Source of the DNA: Tetragonia tetragonoides
Taxonomy: Eukaryota > Streptophyta > Magnoliopsida > Caryophyllales > Aizoaceae
Direction of reading: 5' to 3'
Length of the DNA stretch: 64,000 nucleotides
NCBI GenBank assembly: GCA_038025085.1
Contig: CM076144.1
Location: forward strand, 34,315,501 to 34,379,500
Made by a program: the position numbers and the translations under genes. The notes beneath the pieces were generated by a model. It was not told where the DNA came from and did not search any database. It saw only the letters and a program-made list of their open reading frames with translations. Position 1 is the first letter of the stretch. Each line of letters begins with the position of its first letter. This document shows, piece after piece, positions 12,421-24,680 of this stretch.

Positions 12421-13556
12421 TTGTTTGATAATATTGATTGTTAGCTGATAATTTTATGGTTGTTTGTAAGTTTCATATCATTCAAAATCGTATCAATGGA
12501 AACTGCATGCAGAGGTGGATACAGCCTTCTCCAAATGGATGCACGTGCTGCCCTAAGGCTTACAAAGTTTGTCTAGTGTATATTTCTTCCATAAGGTAAA
12601 AAAGTACAACTTATAAGACAAATGGTAAAAGAATCTTAAGAAGGATTGGAAAATTATATAGGATTCAGACAATGTGGATGAGAAAAGCAAGCAACAATAA
12701 ATATATATTGTTTTAAATGTAGTTCAATGTACGTTTCTCTAAATTTGAAACTTTATTAACAGTATTTTCACTTATTAAAATATTTCTTACTTAATTTTTA
12801 AATCAGGGCTAAATTTAATTTGAAAATAATGACCCTGTAAAAAAAATATTGAGAATTGTTTTGCATTCCATTACCAAATTATTGGATCCGCAACTAATTG
12901 CATATCAATGAAACTTTTTATATAAAGTTGATTTTATTGTGTCAATAATATAATTTTGATTGCTTACATGAAATGAAATGGAGAAGGAGAAGAACAAGAA
13001 GAGGACGAAGGGAAATGAGGTTCGATTTCTCAAGCATTTATTGGGCATTAATTCGTTGAAGATTAATTATGGGTCATTGTTTCCTTCTTGTGTCATCTCC
13101 TTAGTTAGTTTATAGGTTTAGGTTTTCTCGTATATAGAACATTGGTATTAATCGGACTTTGTACTTTCATTTGAACCAAATAATAAGAAGAAGAAACAAA
13201 AGTATGTTAGTTTGACTATTGTTGAACAATTTATAAATAATGCAAAATACAATTTATTTGGAATTGCCTATTCATAAACGAATCAAATGAGCAATAAATG
13301 TACCTATAAAGATTTTATTTTACAACAATTAATGGATAAATCATAATCAATAGCAAATCATCTGTCATGGTGGTTAGTAGATATCAAATATACAAATCAC
13401 ATTTATTGTAGCGCTTATTCTACCTACAAAAATAGTGTACTATTTTGAAAAAGAAACATCCATGAAATATGTCATATTATAAATAAAAAGTTACTTTTAG
13501 TATGAGATCAACTAATTTGATTCTAAATTGACCACTATTTTGTCAATAATCGGTCG
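12421..13556. other. Intergenic, strongly AT-rich, nothing recognisable
   Basis: No coding frame, RNA gene or clear repeat boundary could be supported here. Confidence 0.5.
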
Positions 13557-13660
13557 TATATGAGGCCGGCTCAACATGATGAGACTACCTATATAACCAA
13601 GCCTAATATGAACACGACGTCGTGTTTGTTTGAGGTCATATTAATACAGCCTCGTATAAG
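13557..13660. repeat. Short inverted-terminal repeat element, TGAGGC family, copy A
   Basis: The left end TATATGAGGCCGGCTCAAC and right end GCCTCGTATA are inverted relatives. The interior shares TATAACCAAGC and ATGA words with the copy at 31988-32093. No coding capacity. One of four related short repeats in the window. Confidence 0.5.
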
Positions 13661-13736
13661 ATTTTGTGTTTTGCCACTTAAAAGCAAAATGATCATGACA
13701 AATAGCTACCTTCAATGATCAATTTAGAACACAATA

Positions 13737-14005
13737 CTCCCTCCGGGTTTTTTTTCTTCTCATATCCACTTTCTTTTTACATCCGTTCTTTTTTTTCCTA
13801 TTCACTTTCCCTTTTAGCAATACTTTGAGTATTAAAAGATCCATTTATCCTTACATTTATTGTCGTCATTACTTTCCAATCCATTATTAACTCACATACT
13901 CTCTCATGTTAAAGTAAGGACAAATAAAAAATTTTGGTTCCAAAGGCAACTCTCATTAAACTCTATACAAAAAAAAGTAAATAGAAAAAAAAAGAATGAA
14001 GGGAG
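13737..14005. mobile_element. Stowaway-type MITE (Tc1/Mariner-like)
   Basis: A 269-bp element begins CTCCCTCCGG, ends GAATGAAGGGAG, and is flanked on both sides by the dinucleotide TA (13735-13736 and 14006-14007). CTCCCTCCG ends with TA target duplication are the hallmark of Stowaway MITEs. It is AT-rich and non-coding, and ends about 390 bp upstream of the SMPD4-like start codon. Confidence 0.75.
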
Positions 14006-14230
14006 TACTAACCAATTAAGGCCTAAGGAGGAATTAGATGTCGAAAGAACCCTTTCTATTGACAATTAATCCAACAAATCCTCTCAAATCGATTGATTGT
14101 TAGTTTGTTACTCTATTACTCATGCTCCAGCTGGCAAGTCACACAATAAAATCTGCCGTTTGGCCGCCACGTACTCAGTATTCAACATTTCACACAGAGA
14201 ACCCGCCATTTGCCCCCCTCTTCATTTAAA

Positions 14231-14270
<40 letters not shown>

Positions 14271-14388
14271 CTTTATCACATAAGTGCATTACCCTTCCTT
14301 TTTTATTTTCCCTTTTCCTTTTCTCCGGTGCCCTAAGCTCCGCTTAAACGCCATTTCACCGCCATTTCTCTCTCTCTCTCTCTCTCCT
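14231..14388 (+). repeat. CT-rich 5' leader tracts of the SMPD4-like gene
   Basis: Dinucleotide CT runs at 14231-14272 and 14366-14388 lie just upstream of the start codon at 14395, in the expected 5' untranslated region. Such pyrimidine patches are common near plant transcription starts. Confidence 0.8.
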
Positions 14389-14394
14389 CTCACC

Positions 14395-17300
14395 ATGACA
14401 CCACATTCATATTCCCTAGACTCCCAAACAAAATCCACTGACCTCACCGTCAAAATCCTCGCCGCAAATTCATCACCACAAATCACCACCGTCATTACCG
14501 CCATCGAATCACACCTTAATACCCACTCACCTGACCAAAACCGTCACTTCTTCTCCGTCGCTTTCCCCGCTTTAATCTCCAAATTCTTCGGCTTTTCTGA
14601 GGATTCCTCTACTCAAAAACCCTCGTCATGGATCGATACGGTGTCGTCTTCTAACGATACTGAACTCGCCGGTAAACTCTTTCAATTTCTCTCTCCTAAT
14701 GGAACCCTAATTAACTCTATCATGTCCGTTGATAAATTATCTCTTGTGAAATACGTTTTTCCTGTTGAGAGATTACCTGTGTGGGTTAGGTTTATGCTTT
14801 CTAGTGATAAGGATTGTCAAGTTTTGTCTGATTTGTGCCCTTTATTTAAAGGGAGGATTAAAGAAGGGAATTCTTTTCAAGTTCAGTTGAATGTTTTTGA
14901 GTATTTTGTCTTTTGGTTTGCTTATTATCCTGTTTGTAAGGGTACTAGTGAGAATTCTATTTTAGGGATGGTTAATGTTAGTAGTAATAGGAAGTTTAGG
15001 TTGGAGAATTGGACGTCGATACCTGCAGCTTTAGCTAGTGGTGGTGGTGGTGGTGGTAGTAAGCGTGGCGGTGCGGTACACAAGAGTGAGTGTAATTTGT
15101 ACTTGAGGCTTTTGTATGCTTATCTTAACACTTTTGTGCCTATGGATGATTTGAATGCACATCAGCCTTATCGTAGTTCGTTGCTTCATTACTCCACGAG
15201 TTATGATGATTCCGGTGTTTTAAGGGCGGAGTTTTTGGTTGAGTGTTTTGTGCATTACTGGTTGGTGGATAATGATTTTTCTCCGTTACGTGTGAATCTG
15301 TGCAAATCGTTTGGGATATCGTTTCCATTTCGTTCGGTTTTGGGGGAGACGCCACCATCTTCTGGGTTGGGTGAGGTGGTGAAGTTGTTTGTGAAGTATC
15401 TGAACCTCAGCTCGGTTGTGGTAGCTGAAGGGTCGAAGCAGGTTGAGTATAGTGGAAATCAGATGTACAAGAAGTTTAGTTCTGGTAAAACAAGGGAGGT
15501 TGAACCTGTGTTGCCTAGCTTGCCATCCAGTTGCTCTTGGAACTCCTATATTCAAAGGCCGTTGTATAGATTCATACTGAGGACAATTTTGTATTGTCCG
15601 GTAGAGTCTTCTATGAAGAATATTTCTGAAGTCTTTTCTGTTTGGATTAACTATATTGAACCATGGAGGCTGTGCAAGGAAGAATTTGCGGAATTTGATG
15701 CTATGGTGGATGCATCGAAGAAAAGCCAAGGCAAAGATATTGGTCAAGCAAACCAGTTTCAATATTCGGCAATTTGGCAAGGCTATGTGTTGTCAAATTA
15801 TCTGTTCTTTAGTTCGTTGGTTATGCATTTTATTGGCTTTGCTCACAAATTCCTTCACAATGACGCTGAAATGGTTGTTCAGATGGTATCAAAGGTGTGT
15901 ATCCCCATCTTTCTGCTTTTTAGTGGCTTTGTTATTGCATTTTTGTCTTGGCAAGAATTGAATTTTCTTTCTTGTTGCCTTGGCTCTCAGTTGGGCATTA
16001 GCATGAATATCATTGGAATGACCTGCAAGTATTAACAAAAGTCCCTGATTTGCTGAAATTGTTACAATTATCTGGATAAAGAACCCCTTATGTTTTGATC
16101 AGAAGTTGGTCATTTGCACTCTTTCTCTATCCTCTACTGCTGTAAATTTCTATACATCAAAGGAATTTGTTGGGATTTCCCAGAAAGGTATTGTGGGATC
16201 AATCAAACACATAGACCTCACTAGTTGTTAAGTTAAGATGGAAACAGCTGGACTTCGGTTAATTTGTTCTCCTGGCCTTTTCGTGCCTTCAATAATTTGC
16301 TTCTTTCAGTCTGATCTATAGTCTTTGCTAGAGTTATTTTGCGGATAGATTTTGGTGGTTTGCATTCTCCTTAAGCATTTGGCTAGTTAAAGTGGCTTGT
16401 CTACTGGCTGTGAAATAGCACCGTGACAGTATGATGTGGGTAAGGCTGCATCCATGTTAGCTTCCAAACAGTTGCATCCAACTCTACATGTTAACCTCCC
16501 CTATACTGAGCCGGGGTGGTATTTTTGTGTGTGTTGTTAATTTTAGTTAATGAAGCTTAATAAGAGAAGAAGTTGGCCTCCTGCTATGATGTGTATTTGT
16601 AGAGCACTAGAGCCTAACCAATGTAGATTTGTGGATGGGAACTTATGCTTTCTTTTGTGCTTGTTGAAGCTTGTTTCGTGCCTTCACATCTGTTCTAAAA
16701 AATTTTTCGTGCATTTCTCAAGGAAATAATCTACACACTCATCAGAAGTTTGTACCAACAATTGAAGATGTTTTGTCTGATGCTTATAAGTATTAGTCCT
16801 GATTTAATTTTCTGAGTACATCTGAGTTTTAACGTAATCAATGAGGATTGGGGAGGTTGTCTTCTACATTAGCATATATTAGATTTCTCACTGGCATCAT
16901 TCACATAGCAAGGAATTTATGTGTTTGCATGTTTTTCCCCCATCAAACAAGACTTGCAAATTCTTATGGGAGCATCTGTTGGAACTTGGAAGTTTTACAA
17001 TTTGTGATGCTTATGTGGTTCCCTACCAGTGCTTGATCCTCACTTGTCCATACCTCAGTGGGTGGTGGTTTGTTTGTTGTCCGGTTTATTTGTAACTAGG
17101 CCCATTTTAGTTGTGCCCCGTGCAGTCATGTGAAATGAATAGGGCCATAATTTTTCAGGTGAATATCTAGTTATCATCACTCTGGTATCAACTTCTCTAT
17201 CTTGTAATTATTGGATTGTAGAGAAATGTATTCCTCCAACTAATTACAGTAGGGAACCAAAGGAACTGGTGAGGAACTTATGGTCAGGTCTGAACAGTTG

Positions 17301-20209
17301 GCAATATTAAATAGATGACAGTTGTCATCTCTAGTCTCACTAACATAGTCCCTCCCCCAATATTTTCATAAGCCTGATGCATGAACTGGCAAGGAGATGG
17401 CTCATGGATGAGTTATTTTGCCTATGAAGTGATTTAAGTGGAACAAATATGTGAATGCTCAAAGGTTGAAATTTACAGAAATTAGATGTATATGGCAAAA
17501 CTTCTGTAGAACATGGATATATTTAAGTTCCTGTACTTCAATTCTAGCAAAGTAGTCATGGGTCAACAGTGGCGACTACAGGAGTTAACTTAAGCAAGAT
17601 CCTCTTTGTGAAAATGAAGAATGCTTTCCATTTGATGGGAACTCTTGTATTGAGGGTTGTCATTCTGCACTCTGTTGAAATGGTTATCATAAAGTAGGTA
17701 GTATGGTGTAAGGCAGATGCTGAAGTAGTTTGTTACTTTTGTAGTGCAGTGTGGCTGAGTGGCACATTCCCTACTTGACAATTTTCCCGTTACCTCTCTA
17801 TTTTCAGATTTTTGAAAAGGAATATGTATTAGTTGAGGAGGATGAAGAAAGCTGTTTGTAGCTGTTTAGTATTTGTAATGTGCAATTTCAACAATCATCA
17901 TATTATGAAGATTTTGTGATGCTTTAGGTACTCCGACGTTATAGTTCGTAATATGATTAGGCTTACATGTTGCTCGAAGGCCACATGATTCGCAAGGAGA
18001 CTCAGTTCTTGTGAACTTCAGGAATCCTTACCAGCTGGTCGAGTGTTAGGCATTACCATAGGTCTTCTATAGCTGTTGAAATGTGAATGTGCTTAAATGG
18101 GAGTGACTTAAAATATCCCTACAGTGTCAAGTGTCAAGTCCTGTTGAAGCTTGTCTTGAATATCTAAAGAATTTGTCATATCTATTCCAAAGCTTAGTGG
18201 AGTAAAGAGTTTTGCAAGAAGCTCGTTTTTTCTAAATAACCTTGGCAAACTTTTTCCCTGCTTGACTAGCTATTAACTATGACTATATATTAAGCTTCAA
18301 TCCAAGTAGGCAAATACGCAGTTTATCAGCTGATGGCCTTGTCTATTTATCTAACGGCTACTTTTAATTTTGATGTATAAGGATTTGGCAATGAATATGG
18401 AAAGATAATGATGTATGACTGTATGAGTCTCATAGGTAGAAATAAGTTAAAAGATTAGAAAAAATACCATGAGTTGATAAACTCAATTCTAGTGAATATA
18501 TCTGTGGATTCTGAAGAATGTCAAATGAGAATATCGGTTCGAGTCCCCTCAAGGCCACTGAAGGTTTTCCTGGTGGTTAACTTCAGGGCCCATGGGATTA
18601 GTCAAGCAAAGCTTGGACACCCATGTTATCTAAAAAAATAAACTAGTTTACAGACATAGACAGAATCAAACAACTAGAAATTAAAATATGCATGGCCTAT
18701 CTGGAGGAATAGGAATATATAAAGAGGAAAATTGAAGGATAGCCGATAGCAATATATAGAGAGGAATAAGCGGAGAACTGACAAAAAAAGGTGAGATAGT
18801 GTGTAATGTTGCAGTATTTGCTTTACTTGCTGGTGCTCAAGAGTATTGCTCTCCCTGCCATATTTGTGATGTGCTCTCTAACTTCCACCTTCCATTATGC
18901 TCTGCTCTTCTAACAGGTCACAGACATAATAGCCTCTTCGACTGAGTTACTGGAGCTCATAAAGAATGTTGATACAGTTTTCCACTCTAAAAATGCGGGA
19001 TCAGGCAAATCAACGCTGAATAGCTTGTCTAAATTTATGCCACAGATTCGGGAGCAGCTTCAGGTAAAGTGGGCTTCCTTCTTTGGTGGGATGAATGTTC
19101 TTTTATTTTAATGATACAATATTACTGAGATATGTGTCCCAACACTTTCTAAGTTGATTGAGGATGTGTAGTTTTACATGTAATGTGTATGAGTGTAGGT
19201 GTTCTCAACTTCTCATCATGTTTGTTGCCAGTTCTCTCTTGCTCCCAATCTCATCATCTTCTGACTTAGCCCTTTGTATTCGCGAATGTTTTGCATTACC
19301 ACCTTGGTCGGTCTCTTTTAATCATATCCAATTGTCTTTTTGTGTAAACATGTAGGATTGGGAGGATGGCTTAAGTGAGAGTGATGCCGATGGATCCCTC
19401 TTACATGAGAACTGGAACAGAGACCTGAGACTCTTTAGTGATGGTGAGGACGGTGGACTGCAGCTACTTCAGGTATCCTCTCCGTTGACTAATTTCCACC
19501 CTCTGTGATCCTCAGAAATGTAGAAGTAAAGAATCCCTGCGGATATAATTTTTTGTTTTTATCTAACCTTCTGCTATAAACCACTTTTGCACATTGTTTC
19601 CAGCTGTTCATATTGCGGGCTGAGACAGAGCTGTCAGCCATCTCTGGTGATAATCTTGCAAATAACCTCCAAAGTCTAGCCTCCTTGAAATCACGGTTAC
19701 AGTGCTTATTTGGTGACCATGTTGAGAAGCAGTCTCCTGTGTCCCCCCGACTAAAAGAGCAGCAGCAGTCTCGTGATGAGCTATTCAAACCCAGAAGGGT
19801 AGGGAATGACTCAATAACCAGTGTCAAATACAAGGGGGATTGGATGAGGCGGCCCATATCCGACGACGAGGTTGCTTGGCTGGCAAAGCTTCTTATCCAC
19901 TTATCCAGTTGGTTGAATGAAAGTCTAGGGTTATATCAAGGGGAAGGTGCTCAGCCAAATGCTACTTGTTCATATGTGGATGTACCAGGTGATGCGATGA
20001 ATGAATGTGGTATGTTGGATTTTCTTAAAGTTGTGCGATGTTCCCTGATCTCTGGGTTTCTCATGTTGCGGTTGGCAATAGTAAGGGTGATGATAAGACA
20101 TGGACTTAAAGTGAACCTCAGGGTCTTCGCCTCTAAGAAGTTTGTAATGGTGTTGTTTGCGTTTGCCTTGTTCAGCATGCTGAGGAGAGTTTTTAGGTCG
20201 GTTTGGTAG
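14395..20209 (+). CDS. SMPD4-like membrane protein (sphingomyelin phosphodiesterase 4 / nSMase3 family)
   Basis: Four coding exons, 14395-15894, 18917-19063, 19356-19472 and 19604-20209, join in phase 0 with GT-AG introns to give 789 residues. The ATG at 14395 has the good context CACCATGAC; the frame extends upstream but without a better start. Family blocks visible to me are TELAGKLFQFLSPNGTLINS, VKYVFPVERLPVWVRFML, the long LSNYLF/MHFIGFAHKFLH segment, and exon 3's DGSLLHENWNRDLRLFSDGE. The last about 23 residues (KFVMVLFAFALFSMLRRVF) form a hydrophobic tail anchor, as in animal SMPD4, which sits in the ER and nuclear envelope. Intron 1 is 3.0 kb and carries a SINE-like repeat. In animals the family is linked to neutral sphingomyelinase activity and nuclear pores; plants lack much sphingomyelin, so the substrate or role in the plant is open. 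Length matches the plant homologues as I know them. Confidence 0.88.
18535..18652 (+). mobile_element. Au-SINE-like retroposon remnant in intron 1
   Basis: A Pol III B-box-like GGTTCGAGTCCCC (18538-18550) is followed by GGGATTAGTC and GGACACCC, words I associate with the 3' part of the widespread plant Au SINE, then a short A-rich tail. An upstream A box is not convincing, so the 5' part is decayed or missing. No target duplication identified. Confidence 0.5.
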
Positions 20210-21795
20210 GGTGTCAATTACATACTACAAGAAAAGGTAGATAATCGGGAAGAGCTTGTCTATGACAAGGTTTTGCGGCTTTGTTCTTTCTTTGTTACTG
20301 TACATATGACTGACAACAAAAAGAGAAGATTTGGTGAATGGATGAATGTTCTTTCCAGAAAGAATTGTTATTTTTTACTTTTTTATAATTCAGTTCATAC
20401 TCGCATTGGCCAACCTTGCCAGAATTTTGTTTGACATTCTGGAAGCCAGATTTTAGTAGTGGTTTGGTCAATATAGAAAGATTTAAGATCCTTTGAAACT
20501 GATGTTATCATACTGTGATTATAGTCAATAGTCTACTAGTTCATAAATGTTTACTTGGTCTAATGATTATGTTAACATGGGTTGCGCAAGTATTACTATG
20601 TAGGTCACATGTTCTTATTGTGGTGCTTTTAACGTTCAGGTCTTTATTGTGGTATTTCCCCGATGTTCAGGTCCTGATTTACCCCTTTACCCATAGTTCT
20701 GATTGTAATTTGTTGAACAAAAATGGGCGCGTTAGAAGTAATGAAGGCGTGACAGAATCAGAGGCAATATTGAATAGCATCACCATTCACCACCCTGAAA
20801 TGCACAAGGGCAGCCCTCGCATAGGTTCCACCTATACCTGGTATAGTTGGAAAAGGACTAATGCCTAATGGACTATGGACATAACAAGCAGTCATTGCCA
20901 AAAGAAAGCAGTCATACAAAGGGGAAAACGGAGGAAAAAAGATTTTGCGGTTTTCGTCACCATAGCTGTACTTCAACAAGGACTAGAGAAAGTTGTTCAA
21001 TGCACATGGCCACCCAAAGATTTTCCAGATTAATTTGCCCGTCATCCTATTCCAAGTCTAAAAGATTATTCCGTGTACAAGCCGCGTGACTGTATATCAT
21101 TATTCATACAAGTCGAAGTAGCATTCTGCCTTTAAAGAGAGTTGTTTTGGCATACAACTTATACATATAGTGTGCCTAGCTAATAGAGTGCTACAAGAAA
21201 GAATATTACACGTCAATCTAATTGCTATTTTGGAAGACTTGATAGGCTAAGCTAGCAAAAAGTGAGTATTTGTGATTGTAAAGTTTTTGTTTTCCAAAAA
21301 AACTCAAATGAGGCGGCCTCAACGTGATACACCTCAAACAAGCATGATTATTCTCCCGAATCAGGTAAAGTTTTCGGAAAAACCGGTCTATAATACAAAC
21401 TTGGATTCAAGACCCATCTTTGTTAGCCTTTGGACTCCCTTTTACTCAAGGTGCGTGAAGGTACCAAAGTTGCACCAATTTACTGGCCTGGTAGTTGAGC
21501 TGATTCTTTATCTCTCCCTCCCTAGTCGTCCCTCTCCCTAGTCCCCTATCCAAGAAGGGTAGATATTCCACAGCAAATTTCAAACCAACACGTGCTCACC
21601 TCACCATCACCATCACCTTAAAACTCTCTTAGTCTCACTTGCTCTCCCTCACTATCAGCAACCAAACACCACCTTCCATTCCCTTCAATTAACTAATCTC
21701 TCTCTCTTTTCATTTTACACAAATTACTAAAATCTCTACCTTCCCTTCAAAAAAAAAAGAAGGGAGACTAATTATTTAGAAGGTTGAAAAGAGAA
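20210..21795. other. SMPD4-like 3' flank and MYB 5' flank
   Basis: About 1.6 kb with no supportable gene. It holds the 3' untranslated region of the SMPD4-like gene at its left end. From about 21600 to 21770 the sequence becomes CT-rich, as expected for the promoter and leader of the MYB gene. At 21307-21350 lies half of a short TGAGGC-type repeat. Confidence 0.55.
21307..21350. repeat. TGAGGC-family repeat, copy B (half element)
   Basis: ATGAGGCGGCCTCAACGTGA followed by ACACCT and AAGCATGA matches one end of the copies at 31988 and 39770. The opposite inverted end is not visible. Confidence 0.45.
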
Positions 21796-22987
21796 ATGAC
21801 AGCAAAGAAGAAGAATGGGAGTGACAAGACAGTAGCAAACAAAGGAGCATGGACAACTGAGGAAGATCAAAAGCTGGCTGAATATATTCATAAGCATGGT
21901 CCCAATAAGTGGAAATCAGTGGCACTCAATGCTGGTACGCTGCACTTATATGTCACACTCTCCACGACTCCGCCCTACTTTAATTTTCCACTTTAGTATT
22001 TGTGATTCCCATTATATTGTTGTGACTTGTGAATCACACCGCCAATTAAATTGAAACGGAGGGAGTAATTATATTCATAATGAAAGTGATATAATGTATA
22101 CAAGTATTGCTACTCCTACTACTACTACTACAACTATTATTGAATGGAATCCTTATTGAATCTCCATAATCTTAACCTTTTTTTGCAGGATTGAATCGAT
22201 GCGGAAAGAGTTGCAGGCTGAGATGGTTGAATTACCTTCGACCAAACATCAAAAGGGGCAACATTTCTGACGAAGAACAGGAATTGATACTTAGACTTCA
22301 CAAACTTCTTGGCAATAGGTAATTAATTAAATATTTGGTACTAGCTAGTAGTATTTCCTGAATTAGTTTATTTCTTTGTAATTTAACTGGAAATAGCAAT
22401 ATTCTCTTTAATCTACAATTCATCTATAGGTATATAGGATTGTCTATTACACTCTTTCTTCCATTCATGCCTTGATTTGTGAATGTATGTGTGTGTTGAT
22501 CATAGTTATTTAAGCTTTCCATGAAAATAATTCGAAGTTTGAGCGGTTAGACAATAATAATCCCAAGTTGCAATTTACACAAAAATAATTCCAAGTTGCT
22601 ATCTTGTGATTTTGTTGAAGGTGGTCGTTGATAGCAGGAAGACTTCCGGGAAGAACAGATAATGAGATTAAAAATTACTGGAATTCTCATTTGAGCAAGA
22701 AAGTAATAAGCGAAACGGGGGGCGTAAAGATAGAAATTCCAGCTCCTTCCATTGTTATGGCAGAAGATAATAGCAGCCACAAGTCAGGAATTGAGGAGAA
22801 AGATGAGCAGACGTTAGAAAGTGGAGACACAGACACTGAAATCAACTTTGATATGAATGAGTTGTTTGATTTCTCCAGTGAAGGGACTTATGGCTTGGAT
22901 TGGGTGAATACATTTCTTTCACTAGATGATCACATTGATCAGGACGACGCTAACAATTCCCTGATCAATGTGACGAGATCATCATGA
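21796..22987 (+). CDS. R2R3-MYB transcription factor, bHLH-interacting type
   Basis: Three exons, 21796-21934, 22189-22318 and 22621-22987, encode 211 residues. The intron phases (1 and 2) and positions are the classic R2R3-MYB pattern: after LNAG of repeat 2 and after LLGNR of repeat 3. The start is the ATG at 21796; only a TTG lies further upstream in frame. R2 begins [12 protein letters not shown] and contains [16 protein letters not shown]3 ends [14 protein letters not shown]. In R3 the spacing [DE]Lxx[RK]xxxLxxxxxxLxxxR is fully met (EL, R, L, L, R in [25 protein letters not shown] sequence), the contact surface for R/B-type bHLH partners. The short acidic C-terminal part ends with an [18 protein letters not shown] segment. 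It probably acts in a MYB-bHLH-WD40 type complex controlling flavonoid, trichome or related traits. I cannot assign a subgroup with confidence. Confidence 0.93.
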
Positions 22988-24680
22988 GCTACTACTGTAG
23001 TCTGTATAAGTTATGCTCCACAAAAATGTACACATTATTCGTATAGTTGTAGTTAGTTACGGTCAAAGTGGTGTATTGGAGATCGTGAAAAAATACAAGT
23101 TTACGTATTTATGAGATGGACGGAGTTTGATATATGTATCCTTAGCCAAATAGCTGTAGGAGAGTATACGTATTAGTAGTTACTAGTTAGTACAAACAAT
23201 CCAGTAGCAAATAGCAACAGGCACACCACGAAAGAAAGGAAATGTCAATGTTTTAGTTTTCACGAACTGATGAAGGCAGAAGATCTGCAAGTGATTCTTT
23301 GATTTTTTGAGCTGGTAAGGAATCCCTTCCAAGGAAAAATGCACTAGCCAACTCGAACCGGATTAAAGACAGACAATACGACCTTATTTTCCAAGAGGAA
23401 AGGGGGAGGGGGCAGAGCAAAACGACCAGAATAACGTTCAGAGTAGATATGTTTACGCCTTGTCACGAAAGTTCATATGATCTTAAGGCATCAGTTAGTT
23501 ACTATATGTATATCAAGCATTACAACACTAAGCAGATTTTGAGCACAGACGTATGTTTACCTCTTCTTCCCCCATCCCCAAACCAACCTATGTTTTACGA
23601 ATTCTGTTTTTTCAATAATTTACATGAAGAATGAGATCAGAAAAGAAAAAAACATTACATGAATAATGACAGGATGGATAGGTAAAAAGGACTAAACGTA
23701 GGCCTTTCCCGTATAGTAGTGCTATGATACAGTATCACCAACAGACTTGTTGATTAGACCGCCTCAGCGGATCTCTGGTTTCTTCATTCCAGTACCCAAC
23801 TCTTCTAGCTATTTACACTTCCTGCAAGGATTTATAAAGTTTGAAGTTATAGAAAAGAAGGGATAAACAGAGAACAGGAGCACTAGTGATAATTGTAACT
23901 GTATTATGATGGATTGACATAACTATTTTGAGGGTCGAGCAAGATGTGAAGACTTAACCTAGATACTAATAGCTACCTGGAGACGTCTACGTAGACTAGT
24001 TACTGTCAACCAATCAAAGGGCCGCCATGGTCCATGGAGGCATGGACGGCTTTAACACAGTTTAGGAAGAAGGGCACAAAAGCAAATGGCTGTTGAAAAC
24101 CTTCCCTTCCTAACCAAAACAGGATGTAGTCATATAGTACATACTTTCTAATATTGTTGTGTTCTGACTTTTGATCTCTTACAAAATTAAATTCCTATGC
24201 AAAGAGAATACAATATGCATGGATGATAAGCTCATACAGTCATACTAACTCGTGAATCTGGGGTGATGGTACAATTCGAAATTTTCGAGGGGTCAGGGGA
24301 GGTTGTGGAGTTGATAGATTAATGAGTATAAAGAGGAATTATGCTCGTTTTTCCAGCACCAATATCAAAAAGACCTTAAGCTAGTCCATAGGTACAACAG
24401 CCAACAAAATTAGATAACAGCTTTAAGAATCATGGTAATCTCATACCTGCACAACCAACAACATGAAAGGTGTCTGCTCTTTTCTCCAGCTGTGCACTTC
24501 CTGTTTAAAGCAAGATGCATTAGGAGCTCCTGAATGCAGCAGCCTCAAGATGAGCAGAGAAAATTACAGATTTCCCTCTCTGACCTCCATCTTTGATGGT
24601 AAAATTTAGTAGTTAAGTCTGACCAAAGTCCTGTCACACGTTAGCTATATTTCATGTTCCTATTGGTGCTCTTACAAACA
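22988..24680. other. Intergenic between convergent MYB and GT47 genes
   Basis: Contains the two 3' untranslated regions facing each other. No further coding frame or RNA gene is supported. Short open frames such as one near 23449-23634 show no domain or codon bias. Confidence 0.55.

Noticed and set aside
22030..22070. CGGAGGGAGTAATT in MYB intron 1, like a Stowaway end
   Set aside because: The matching left end and TA duplication could not be located.
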